From NCBI GenBank assembly GCA_003519545.1, contig DOWN01000264.1, positions 1-11,654 of the forward strand: a DNA stretch of 11,654 bases, in the 5' to 3' direction. The translations under genes were made by a program, and so were the position numbers. Every line of letters starts with the position of its first letter. Positions within the stretch are counted from its first letter, which is position 1. The notes beneath the pieces were generated by a model. It was not told the origin of the DNA and made no database searches. It saw nothing but the letters and a program-made list of their open reading frames with translations. This DNA comes from Bacteroidota bacterium (GTDB taxonomy: Bacteria > Bacteroidota > Ignavibacteria > Tepidaquicellales > Tepidaquicellaceae). Below are positions 1-6,902 of the stretch, piece after piece.

Positions 1-50
1 CAAACATTCATACTGCAAAAAAATTTTTAAAAAAAGAATTATTAAAATGA
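1..50 (+). CDS. C-terminal end of a probable ECF RNA polymerase sigma factor (partial)
   Basis: Only the 3' end is present. In the frame starting at base 3 the codons read NIHTAKKFLKKELLK and stop at TGA (48-50). This resembles the end of sigma-70 region 4.2 in ECF sigma factors, where an S/N-x-H-x-A-[RK]-K stretch in the recognition helix is followed by a short basic tail. The stop codon overlaps the ATG of the next gene as ATGA (47-50), an arrangement that favours translational coupling. The next gene encodes a zinc-finger anti-sigma-type protein, and ECF sigma genes are commonly followed directly by their anti-sigma gene. The family call rests on about 15 residues plus context, so it is likely but not certain. 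Confidence 0.72.
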   Translation, partial: NIHTAKKFLKKELLK

Positions 51-1777
51 GTGTTAATTGTGACAAAATAAAAAACAGGGAATTAATTGATAACCTGACC
101 GATAATGAAATTTCAGTTGAAAATAAAAATTACATAGAACAACATTTAACAGAATGTAATGATTGTAAAAGATATTATTTTGAAGTTCTCAGTTTAAATG
201 AAAAAATTTCTAAACTACCGAAAAATGTCAACCCTAAAACTAATATTTGGAAAAGTGTAGAAGGTAAACTTGAAGATGAAAATATTAAAATTACTCAAAT
301 ATCAGGAAACCTGTTCACAGTTTCGAATATTACTGAAATAAAAAATGATCAGACGCAGAATCAATTTATTAAACCTAAAAATTATTTGAAATATGCTGTT
401 GCAGCGAGTATCGTTTTAATACTTGGAATTTTTTCTATCCCGTTTTTATTTAATAAATCAGTTGACTTGAATTCTGAAGGTAATGTTTTCGGTTACTGGC
501 AAGTTCAGAAACTCAAAGGTAATCCGACTTTATCTGATAAGCCTTTAGCTACTCTCGATAGCATTAGAGAAGGTGAATGGATAATTACTGATGACTCTTC
601 AGAGGCAATGATTAAAATTGAAGGTATCGGTGATATTCTTGTTGAACCGAAAACCAAGTTAAGAATTCTCAAAAATGAAGACGGTGAAAATAAAGTTTAT
701 CTCGAGTATGGAACTATAAATACTAATTTATCAAATTCTGTCAAAAGCATTGTTCCTTTTGCTGTACAGACTGCAAATGGAATCGTCCGCGATACTAAAG
801 GTGGGTCTTATACTTTCACTATGAATGAAAAAGGTGATGGTATGATTTTTGTTAAAGATGGAATTGTTAATTTTGTATCTAACGGAAAAGAATCTGTTAT
901 TCCTTCAGGTAAAGTTTGTATAGTTCAGGCATTGAATGGTCCCGGTGTTCCTTTCAGCGTTAACACTTCTCCGCAGTTTAAAAATGCAATTATGCATTTT
1001 GATGAAAACTCGGGAGACTTAAGCGCCATCAATTCAGTAATTTCAACTTCAGGCAATCAGGACTTGGTCTCGCTTATAAACTTAATGCCGAGGGTTACTC
1101 CGGAAGTGCAAAATGTTATTTATCAGAGAGTGCAAAAACTTGCTCCTAATGTTTGGATTCCAAAAGACAGTATTAAATTTTTCGGTTTAGAAAATCTCAA
1201 TAGAGTTATTGAAGAATGTATGGAACAGTCTATGAAAGGTCTTGAAAATCTTAAGGAACTTGAAAACCTCGATAATAAAATTAGAGTGAAAATTGAAAAC
1301 GATATGAAAGGGAAGTTTGATGTTAAAGTTTTTACAGATCAACTAAATGATGAAATAAAAGGCAATCTTGAAAAAGCACTTGAACATCTCGAAAAATCAA
1401 AAGATGATCTGGAGAGAAGAAAGATTATTATAAAAAATAATGCCAAAGGTTTTGATTTCGATTTCAAATTTGATACTGCTCAATTCAGAATGGATTTTGA
1501 GAAAAACTTTAAATGGAATGATGAAGAATTCCGTAAAGAATTTGAAGAGAATATGGAAAAACTTAATGAATATAATTATAAGTATGAGTATAAACTCAAT
1601 TATGATGAAATTCAAAAAGACCTTGACGATGCCAAGAAAGATATTGAAGAAGCACAGGAAGAAATTCAGCGTGAACTGAAAGAACTGGAAAAAGAAAAAA
1701 AACAAGAAGAAGAAAAAATAAAAAAAGAGAGTTATAAACTTGAAAACACTCCGGATATTCCGGAATCAGAATCCTGA
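47..1777 (+). CDS. Membrane-anchored anti-sigma-type protein: zinc finger, FecR-like domain and long coiled coil
   Basis: This is a 576-residue protein, probably the regulator of the sigma factor encoded just upstream. Residues 1-60 carry the anti-sigma zinc-binding pattern HxxxCxxC (H33, C37, C40), with C5 as a possible fourth ligand. A hydrophobic helix at about 114-135 would leave the N-terminus in the cytoplasm and the rest outside the membrane. Residues of about 150-300 look like a FecR domain: alternating short beta strands with REGEWIITDDSSEAMIKIEG, then DILVEPKTKLRIL and a VYLEYGTI strand. Residues of about 385-570 are extremely rich in Lys, Glu and Asp with heptad-like spacing, ending in a long predicted coiled coil that simple anti-sigma proteins lack. 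No clear Shine-Dalgarno is present; the ATGA overlap with the upstream gene fixes the start. The domain calls are by pattern only. The signal sensed and the role of the coiled coil are unknown. Confidence 0.8.
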   Translation: MSVNCDKIKNRELIDNLTDNEISVENKNYIEQHLTECNDCKRYYFEVLSLNEKISKLPKNVNPKTNIWKSVEGKLEDENIKITQISGNLFTVSNITEIKNDQTQNQFIKPKNYLKYAVAASIVLILGIFSIPFLFNKSVDLNSEGNVFGYWQVQKLKGNPTLSDKPLATLDSIREGEWIITDDSSEAMIKIEGIGDILVEPKTKLRILKNEDGENKVYLEYGTINTNLSNSVKSIVPFAVQTANGIVRDTKGGSYTFTMNEKGDGMIFVKDGIVNFVSNGKESVIPSGKVCIVQALNGPGVPFSVNTSPQFKNAIMHFDENSGDLSAINSVISTSGNQDLVSLINLMPRVTPEVQNVIYQRVQKLAPNVWIPKDSIKFFGLENLNRVIEECMEQSMKGLENLKELENLDNKIRVKIENDMKGKFDVKVFTDQLNDEIKGNLEKALEHLEKSKDDLERRKIIIKNNAKGFDFDFKFDTAQFRMDFEKNFKWNDEEFRKEFEENMEKLNEYNYKYEYKLNYDEIQKDLDDAKKDIEEAQEEIQRELKELEKEKKQEEEKIKKESYKLENTPDIPESES

Positions 1778-1784
1778 TAATTTT

Positions 1785-1810
1785 AAAAAAAAGGGCGAAT
1801 GCCCCTTTTG
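1785..1810 (+). terminator. Hairpin terminator after the anti-sigma gene
   Basis: The sequence AAAAGGGC-GAAT-GCCC(C)TTTT forms a GGGC/GCCC stem with a GAAT loop. The stem is extended by A/T pairs around one bulged C, and it lies 8-33 bases after the stop codon. The run of eight A residues on the left side would give the minus strand a stronger U tract than the plus strand, so it could act in both directions. No minus-strand gene ends here, so its likely job is to end the sigma/anti-sigma transcript. Confidence 0.7.
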
Positions 1811-1885
1811 TCATTATATCTCTTAAATTACATATATTTTACCGCCAAAAAAAATTAAATTTACAATTACTTAAAAAATAAAATT

Positions 1886-4822
1886 ATGAAATTATTATTA
1901 ATCGCTCTCACTTTAACATTTATACTTTCCCCAAGAATTATAAATGCACAGGTTAGACAGGTTACCGATGGAAAATTTACTTATGAAACGGTAGAAGGCG
2001 ACCCATTAAAAACAAGAATTTACACTCTGTCCAACGGATTAAAAGTCTATTTATCCGTGAACAAAGAAGCACCAAGAGTGCAGACTTATATAGCCGTCAG
2101 AGCTGGAAGTAAAAATGATCCTGCTGATGCAACAGGTCTCGCTCATTATCTTGAACATATGCTTTTCAAAGGTACTGATAAATACGGAACTTTAGATTTT
2201 GAAAAAGAAAAAGTTTTAGTTGATGAAATTATCAGTCTCTATGGTGATTATGGAAAAACTACTGATGAAGAAGAAAGAAAAAATATTTACAAAAAAATTG
2301 ACAGCGTTTCCAATCTCGCTTCTCAATATGCAATCGCAAATGAATATGATAAAATGCTGAACTCACTTGGTGCAAAAGGAACAAACGCATTCACATCAAA
2401 TGAAATGACAGTTTATGTTAACGACATACCTTCCAATCAAATTGAAAAATGGCTTACAATAGAAGCTGAAAGATTCAGAAGTCCTGTGATGAGACTTTTC
2501 CATACTGAACTTGAAGTTGTATATGAAGAAAAAAACAGATCTCTTGATAATGATTTCAGCAAAGCATTTGAGACTTTATATCTCGCTTTGTTCCCGACTC
2601 ATCAATACGGAACTCAGACAACTATCGGAACTATTGAACATCTTAAAAATCCATCACTTGAAAAAACAATTGATTACTTCAAAAAATATTATGTGCCTAA
2701 TAATATGGCAATTTGTATGGCAGGGGATTTTGATCCTTCCGAAGTGATACAATGGATTGATAAAGAGTTTGGAAATTTTAAACCTGGCAACATTCCTGAA
2801 TTTGTTCCTGCTGTTGAAGAGCCAATAAACGGAGTTAAAACTTTTAATGTTGTCGGACCAAATCCTGAAGCAGTTATAATTGGATATAGACTTCCCGGAA
2901 CAGGAACACGCGAATCCGAACTTTTGCAGATTATGGATTTAATACTCAGCAATAGCAAAGCAGGTCTTATTGATTTAAATTTGAATCAAAAACAAAGAGT
3001 GATTGATGCCAGTTCAAGTCCGAGAGTATTAACAGATTATTCAATTTTTACTATGTCAGGAAGACCAAGAGATGGTCAGCCGCTTGAAGAAGTTAAAGAT
3101 TTATTGCTTTCACAGTTAGACTTAATAAAAAAAGGGGATTTCCCTGATTGGATTATCACAGCGGTAAAAAATAATCTTAAACTCGAACAAATAAGAGGAT
3201 ATGAATCAAACAGATCAAGAGCAGGTGCATATATGGATGCTTTTATTAGACAAATTCCTTGGGATGTATATGTAAAATCTCTTGAAAGATTAAACACAGT
3301 CACAAAACAAGAAATAGTTAAATTTGCTAATGAATATTTTAATGATAACTATGTCGTAGTTTATAAAAGAACAGGCGTTGATCCTAACCAGCAAAAAGTT
3401 ATAAAACCGACTATCACTCCTGTATCTGTTAACCGTGAAGCAGAATCTGATTTTGTTAAATCAATTTTGAATACTCCGGCAGATGAAGTTAATCCGGTAT
3501 TTGTAGATTATGATAAAGACATAAAGAAATTAAAAATTAAAAATGATATAGAAGTTTTATATCTCAGCAATACAACAAACGAGTTATTTAATTTATATTA
3601 TGTGTTCGATATGGGAAGCAATAATAACAAGATGATAAATCTTGCTGTTAACTATCTTCCATATTTAGGAACAGGAAAATATTCTCCTTCTGAACTTCAG
3701 CAGGAATTTTATAAACTCGGATGTTCATTCTCTGTTAGTTCAAATTTTGATATGACATTTGTTTCTTTATCCGGATTAAATGAAAATTTTATTCCTGCTC
3801 TGAAACTTTTTGAAGAATTATTAAACGATCCTATCCCTGATGAAACAGCATTAAATAATCTTATCAAAGATATTTTAAAGAGAAGAGCAGACGCTAAACT
3901 TCAAAAAGGTTCTATACTTTCAGCAATGAATAGTTATGGCGTTTACGGTAAAAATTCACCTTTCACAAATATTCTTTCAGAAAGTGAATTGAAATCTGTG
4001 AAAGCAAGTCAGTTAACCTCATTAATAAAAGAACTTGATTCATTCAAACATAAAGTAATGTATTACGGACCATTACCTGAAGCACAATTGAAAAGTGATT
4101 TAGATGCATATCACGATATACCTTCAGTATTGAAACCGGTTCCTCCACCGCAAAAATTTGAACAACTTGAAAATCTTGAAGATAAAGTTTATGTGGTGAA
4201 CTATGATATGGTTCAGGCGGAAATTATAATGTTATCATTAAAAGATAATTTTAATAAAGATAATATGCCTGTTATTTCATTGTTCAATGAATATTTTGGA
4301 GGAAGTATGTCATCCATCACCTTCCAGGAGATGCGTGAATCTAAAGCACTTGCTTATTCAGTATTCTCAACGTACAGAACACCTGATGTGAGTGATAACA
4401 GATCTTATGTATATGCATATATCGGAACGCAAGCAGATAAATTACCAGAAGCAATGAAAGGTATGTTTGAACTTATGAACGATTTACCAAAATCAGATGT
4501 AACTTTTAATACATCCAAAAACGCTATCATTCAGCAAATTGAAACAGAAAGAATCACAACTACGAATGTATTATTCAATTATCTGAACGCACAAAAACTC
4601 GGATTAAACGAAGACATAAGAAAACATATTTATGATAACGTTTCCTCACTGACATTTGAAGATATTAAAAATTTCCATAACAGTAATGTTAAGGACAGCA
4701 AATATACAATTATGGTTTTAGGAAATCGTGATAAACTTGATATGGAAACACTGCAGAAGTATGGCAAGGTTGAGTTTTTAACTCTTGATGATATCTTTGG
4801 TTACGGAAACCCTGCACCATAA
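1886..4822 (+). CDS. Exported M16-family zinc metalloprotease (insulinase/pitrilysin type)
   Basis: This is a 978-residue protein with a signal peptide (about residues 1-22, ending IINAQ), so it should act in the periplasm or envelope. The inverted zinc motif HxxEH is present as HYLEH (H87, E90, H91). The third ligand is probably E215 in VVYEEKNRSL. An insertion of about 55 residues (roughly 105-160) separates the motif from that glutamate, making the spacing longer than in classical M16 enzymes. The protein has the usual M16 layout of paired homologous halves. The first half is catalytic. The second, from about residue 540, lacks HxxEH but keeps the conserved stretch around 805-830 (GGSMSSITFQEMRESKALAY) that helps close the substrate chamber. 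It lies 108 bp after the anti-sigma gene, beyond a terminator, so it is probably a separate unit. The peptide substrate is not evident. Confidence 0.93.
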   Translation: MKLLLIALTLTFILSPRIINAQVRQVTDGKFTYETVEGDPLKTRIYTLSNGLKVYLSVNKEAPRVQTYIAVRAGSKNDPADATGLAHYLEHMLFKGTDKYGTLDFEKEKVLVDEIISLYGDYGKTTDEEERKNIYKKIDSVSNLASQYAIANEYDKMLNSLGAKGTNAFTSNEMTVYVNDIPSNQIEKWLTIEAERFRSPVMRLFHTELEVVYEEKNRSLDNDFSKAFETLYLALFPTHQYGTQTTIGTIEHLKNPSLEKTIDYFKKYYVPNNMAICMAGDFDPSEVIQWIDKEFGNFKPGNIPEFVPAVEEPINGVKTFNVVGPNPEAVIIGYRLPGTGTRESELLQIMDLILSNSKAGLIDLNLNQKQRVIDASSSPRVLTDYSIFTMSGRPRDGQPLEEVKDLLLSQLDLIKKGDFPDWIITAVKNNLKLEQIRGYESNRSRAGAYMDAFIRQIPWDVYVKSLERLNTVTKQEIVKFANEYFNDNYVVVYKRTGVDPNQQKVIKPTITPVSVNREAESDFVKSILNTPADEVNPVFVDYDKDIKKLKIKNDIEVLYLSNTTNELFNLYYVFDMGSNNNKMINLAVNYLPYLGTGKYSPSELQQEFYKLGCSFSVSSNFDMTFVSLSGLNENFIPALKLFEELLNDPIPDETALNNLIKDILKRRADAKLQKGSILSAMNSYGVYGKNSPFTNILSESELKSVKASQLTSLIKELDSFKHKVMYYGPLPEAQLKSDLDAYHDIPSVLKPVPPPQKFEQLENLEDKVYVVNYDMVQAEIIMLSLKDNFNKDNMPVISLFNEYFGGSMSSITFQEMRESKALAYSVFSTYRTPDVSDNRSYVYAYIGTQADKLPEAMKGMFELMNDLPKSDVTFNTSKNAIIQQIETERITTTNVLFNYLNAQKLGLNEDIRKHIYDNVSSLTFEDIKNFHNSNVKDSKYTIMVLGNRDKLDMETLQKYGKVEFLTLDDIFGYGNPAP

Positions 4823-4878
4823 TGGTTTCAATGAGAATTTGAAAACTGAACGTTTAATAATATTTTAATTTTTTTTTC

Positions 4879-4913
4879 GCAGGAGTCTCGTAAAAAAGAC
4901 TCCTGCTTTTTTT
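4879..4913 (+). terminator. Strong intrinsic terminator after the M16 protease gene
   Basis: A perfect 9-bp stem, GCAGGAGTC (4879-4887) with GACTCCTGC (4898-4906), is followed directly by seven T residues. The hairpin begins 57 bases after the protease stop codon. The arms CAGGAGTC/GACTCCTG recur at 6261-6286, so this terminator belongs to a repeated sequence type. Confidence 0.88.
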
Positions 4914-4919
4914 ATAACC

Positions 4920-5016
4920 TGCCATCCTGATGGTGCGAAGCGACAGAAGAATCTCTATTAATATTTGCACACCCTTGTCATTCTGATGGAGCAAAGCGAT
5001 AGAAGAATCTCTTTTA
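4920..5016 (+). repeat. Two tandem copies of a dispersed GTCATTCTGAG-type repeat
   Basis: Copy A (4920-4957) and copy B (4976-5016) share the pattern TG[CT]CAT[CT]CTGATGG[TA]GC[GA]AAGCGA[CT]AG, followed by AAGAATCTCT. They are about 40 bp long, 56 bp apart and roughly 85-90% identical. Related elements occur at 6150-6392. Repeats of this kind are scattered through many Bacteroidota and Ignavibacteriota genomes. I see no coding capacity, and their function is unknown. Confidence 0.75.
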
Positions 5017-5095
5017 CACTACATTCACACATTAACAAAACAATATTTAATACATTAAAGAAATAGATCCTTTCCACAATCAACAATACTTTAAA

Positions 5096-5584
5096 TCAAA
5101 ACCCAACACTAAACTCTAAAAAATTCCGTTTACTCTTTCCCACACTGAACTTCACGTTATCCGTCACATTAAAATCATAGAGTTCAGCATCAACATAAGC
5201 ATCCACAAGTTGCACAAGATATAAAATCCCCGCATAAACATAAAACCGGTCTCTTTGATCTTTATAAAAATCCCTTAAATTTTTTAACCTCAAATCACCC
5301 TGAGGATTTTGAGGAGTAATAGAATTATTATATTGGTTTGAATAATTACTTACATCTTTATTGGATTGAATAATTTCATAAGTGAAATATCCGCCAAGCC
5401 CTGCGATAACACCAATTTTCCAGTATGACTCATTATAAAATTGACCTGCACCCGGAAGCACTGCAGATAGTATCGTAGCAGTAGCCGGAGATTTTGTATT
5501 TTTAAATTTCAGGGAATCTTGAGATAGGGAAGTATTGAATGTAATAAAAAATAAAACCGGAACGGTAAAAAATAAAATTTTCAT
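5096..5584 (-). CDS. DUF5683-family envelope protein
   Basis: This is a protein of 162 residues. I start it at the ATG (5584-5582) rather than the TTG one codon upstream. Residues 1-22 form a signal peptide ending SLSQ. The core matches DUF5683 as I know it: SPATATILSAVLPGAGQFYN, then WKIGVIAGLGGYFTYEI as a hydrophobic segment, a polar loop, FYKDQRDRFYVY, and a second hydrophobic segment ending VQLVDAYVDAELYDF. The PGAGQFYN and VDAxVDAxL elements are the family's most recognisable parts. The biochemical role of the family is not established; it is common in Bacteroidota and relatives. The gene lies downstream of secG on the same strand, but a hairpin between them suggests separate transcription. 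Confidence 0.82.
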   Translation of the reverse strand: MKILFFTVPVLFFITFNTSLSQDSLKFKNTKSPATATILSAVLPGAGQFYNESYWKIGVIAGLGGYFTYEIIQSNKDVSNYSNQYNNSITPQNPQGDLRLKNLRDFYKDQRDRFYVYAGILYLVQLVDAYVDAELYDFNVTDNVKFSVGKSKRNFLEFSVGF

Positions 5585-5619
5585 CAAATGAAAATAATCA
5601 GTTTTTTCATTTAATAAAA

Positions 5620-5650
5620 TATAAATAGTCCCGATTAAAAACCGGGACTA
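5620..5650 (-). terminator. Probable terminator after secG
   Basis: A perfect 8-bp inverted repeat, TAGTCCCG (5626-5633) and CGGGACTA (5643-5650), has a 9-base loop. Read on the minus strand it begins six bases after the secG stop codon and is followed by the T-rich stretch TTTATATTTTATT. The tail is not a pure T run, so efficiency may be moderate. It separates secG from the DUF5683 gene. Confidence 0.65.
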
Positions 5651-5655
5651 AAAAT

Positions 5656-6084
5656 TTATTTGTTTGTATCAGTAGGAGCAGTTTCCTGATTCGTTGGATT
5701 GAGATTATTTTGAGGAGTTTCAGAACCAGGAGTTGTTTGTTGATTAGGATCTCCAGTCGGAGGTGTATTACCGGGAATTTCAGTAGGAATGGTAGGAGGA
5801 GGAAGTTGCTGAGTTCCCGCATTCTGTTGAATAATACTTTCTTCTACGCCGTCAGTTTTGCTGATGTATAAATTCAGCAAGAGAGAAGATAATAAAAATA
5901 TAGATGCTAAAACGATAGTCGCTTTAGAAAGAAAATCAGAAGTTCTTCTTGCACCAAACACCGCAGTAACATTAGATCCACCGAAAGTTGATGAAATTCC
6001 GCCACCTTTTGCTGCCTGTAAAAGCACAACAGCCATTAGCAAAATACAAACAAGTACTAAAATTATTATAAATAGAGTTATCAT
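5656..6084 (-). CDS. secG: Preprotein translocase subunit SecG, with a long Pro/Thr/Gln-rich tail
   Basis: SecG is the small accessory subunit of the SecYEG protein-export channel in the inner membrane. This copy has the family layout: membrane helix 1 (about residues 3-23), the conserved connecting segment LLQAAKGGGISSTFGG followed by AVFGARRTSDFLSKAT (about 21-56), and helix 2 (about 57-75). The stop is far downstream: residues 76-142 form a low-complexity tail rich in Pro, Thr, Gln and Asn with no charge pattern or fold that I recognise. Minimal SecG proteins are about 70-110 residues, so the tail is an addition, though extended tails do occur in the FCB group. The gene appears to be transcribed alone, with a repeat-rich spacer upstream and a hairpin downstream. 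Confidence 0.93.
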   Translation of the reverse strand: MITLFIIILVLVCILLMAVVLLQAAKGGGISSTFGGSNVTAVFGARRTSDFLSKATIVLASIFLLSSLLLNLYISKTDGVEESIIQQNAGTQQLPPPTIPTEIPGNTPPTGDPNQQTTPGSETPQNNLNPTNQETAPTDTNK

Positions 6085-6149
6085 ATCTACAAATATGCCA
6101 AATTTTAAGAAATATTTAAAGTGCTAAATTAGTAGGGTATATCAAATTA

Positions 6150-6238
6150 TGTCATTCTGAGAGATCCATAGTTTCTACAAAAACTGTCATCCTGAGCAGA
6201 GCAGCTTGTCCCGAAGTGTCGGGAAAGGATCCCGTGAA
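6150..6238 (+). repeat. Dispersed GTCATTCTGAG-type elements, copies C and D
   Basis: Copy C (6150-6178) keeps only the head, TGTCATTCTGAGAGATCC. Copy D (6185-6238) starts CTGTCATCCTGAGCAGAGCA and contains a small internal palindrome, TCCCGA-AGTG-TCGGGA (6209-6224), followed by AAGGATCCCG. The core of copy D at 6205-6231 occurs again in inverted orientation at 6432-6458. Confidence 0.65.
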
Positions 6239-6260
6239 CATTCTAAAATTCACTCTCCCT

Positions 6261-6286
6261 CAGGAGTCTCCTGCAAGGGACTCCTG
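6261..6286. repeat. Terminator-like hairpin related to the one at 4879-4906
   Basis: CAGGAGTCTC (6261-6270) pairs with GGGACTCCTG (6277-6286) around the loop CTGCAA, with one G-T pair. The eight outer pairs are identical to the arms of the terminator after the M16 gene, but no gene ends here and no long T run follows (only GCGTTT). It looks like a copied or decayed terminator module rather than a working one. Confidence 0.55.
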
Positions 6287-6298
6287 CGTTTATCGCCG

Positions 6299-6392
6299 GT
6301 CATTCTGAGAGAACGAAACCACAGAAGAGAAAATCCCTGTTATTACCAAACTTTGTCATTCTGAGGGAGCTTGCGACTGAAGAATCCCTTTT
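6299..6392 (+). repeat. Dispersed GTCATTCTGAG-type elements, copies E and F
   Basis: Copy E (6299-6340) reads GGTCATTCTGAGAGAACGAA and continues to AAAATCCCT. Copy F (6354-6392) reads TGTCATTCTGAGGGAGCTTG, then CGACTGAAGAATCCCTTTTA. Both share the head TCATTCTGAG and a tail ending ATCCCT with copies A and B (there ATCTCT). The middle parts differ, so the family is degenerate. Confidence 0.68.
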
Positions 6393-6431
6393 AAAATTAC
6401 ATACACCAATTATCTAATTCAATTTAAAATA

Positions 6432-6458
6432 AATCCTTTCCAGACACATCGGGACAAG
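6432..6458 (-). repeat. Inverted partial copy of repeat D
   Basis: These 27 bases match the reverse complement of 6205-6231 at 24 of 27 positions, by my hand alignment. The shared core includes ATCCTTTCC and TCGGGACAAG. The two copies are about 200 bp apart and could form a long-range stem in RNA or single-stranded DNA. Confidence 0.65.
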
Positions 6459-6485
6459 TCTCTTCATTCATGATTACAAATTCGT

Positions 6486-6678
6486 AATACTTCTCCCACC
6501 TTTCATTGCGGGAACCCTCAATCTCATTCCTATTCGTGCAATTCGTCAAATTCGTGTAGATTCGTGGTGATACCATCGTCATTTTTTTCAATACTTCTAC
6601 CACCTGTCATTGGAGGTTTAACTCGCAATCTCATTCCCATTCGTGTAATTCGACCTATTCGTGAGAATTCGTGGTGAG
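6486..6678. repeat. Duplicated ~88-bp block rich in ATTCGTG
   Basis: The block at 6486-6570 recurs at 6590-6678 (offset about 104 bp, roughly 75% identical). Each copy runs AATACTTCT-C/A-CCACCT, then CAATCTCATTCC, and ends in several ATTCGTG-type motifs spaced about 10 bp apart, finishing ATTCGTGGTGA. A fragment of the same end, GATTCGTGGTGAAG, appears at 9256-9269. No coding capacity is evident. Confidence 0.65.
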
Positions 6679-6710
6679 ATAATCACAATTCGTTCTATTC
6701 TCTCCCAAAC

Positions 6711-6836
6711 CATCCTTCTCTTCGAACCCATCCTTCTCTTCGAACCCATCCTTCTCTCCCAAACCATCCTTCTCCCCCAAACCATCCTTCTCCCCCAAAT
6801 CATCCTTCTCCCCCAAATCATCCTTTTCCCCCAATT
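6711..6836. repeat. 18-bp minisatellite, seven tandem units
   Basis: The seven 18-bp units begin at 6711, 6729, 6747, 6765, 6783, 6801 and 6819. The consensus is CATCCTTCTCCCCCAAAC. Units 1 and 2 are a CATCCTTCTCTTCGAACC variant, units 4 to 6 carry CTCCCCCAAA, and the last unit is slightly degraded. A partial, diverged unit precedes the array (6693-6710). One strand is almost pure pyrimidine over short stretches. Frames stay open on both strands as six-residue repeats with no protein-like character, so I treat it as non-coding. Confidence 0.88.
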
Positions 6837-6844
6837 TTATATCA

Positions 6845-6874
6845 TTGAATAAGTTTGAAAAATTTGGTAATTTG
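6845..6874 (+). promoter_or_regulatory. Possible Bacteroidota-type promoter for tRNA-Glu
   Basis: TTG (6845-6847) and TAATTTG (6868-6874) are separated by 20 bases. This resembles the -33 TTG / -7 TAnnTTTG pattern described for Bacteroidota, with one base missing from the -7 box. Transcription would start near 6881, leaving a leader of about 20 nt for RNase P to remove. The region is AT-rich, so chance matches are easy. Confidence 0.3.
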
Positions 6875-6902
6875 ATAATTCCTTGAAATAAAGGTTAATT
6901 TT

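Larger units (their letters stand above)
6085..6902. other. 818-bp gene-free, repeat-filled spacer between secG and tRNA-Glu
   Basis: No credible protein gene is present. Short open frames in the minisatellite exist on both strands only because its 18-bp unit is a multiple of three. In order, the spacer holds four dispersed GTCATTCTGAG elements with a stray hairpin among them, an inverted partial copy, a duplicated ATTCGTG-rich block, the 18-bp minisatellite and the tRNA leader. Each is listed separately. The first 60 bases left of this stretch must contain the secG promoter, but I cannot place it convincingly. Confidence 0.7.

Noticed and set aside
1397..1814. Minus-strand open frames inside the anti-sigma gene, rich in Phe and Ile
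   Set aside because: They are the complement of the Lys/Glu-rich coiled-coil codons and have no independent support.
1806..1838. TTTTG ... TATATTTT as a promoter for the M16 gene
   Set aside because: The spacing is 22 bases, the -7 box has a mismatch and the -33 part lies inside the terminator; too weak to list.
5858..6127. Plus-strand open frame opposite secG
   Set aside because: It lies antisense to a clearly recognised SecG and has no recognisable domain.
4920..6840. CRISPR array
   Set aside because: The repeats are either directly tandem with no spacers (18-bp array) or degenerate and irregularly spaced, and no cas gene is present.
6618..6852. Open frames on both strands across the minisatellite, coding six-residue repeats
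   Set aside because: The unit length is a multiple of three, so frames stay open on any strand. The peptides (ILLPQT- or RRMVWG-like) have no protein-like character and no neighbouring support.
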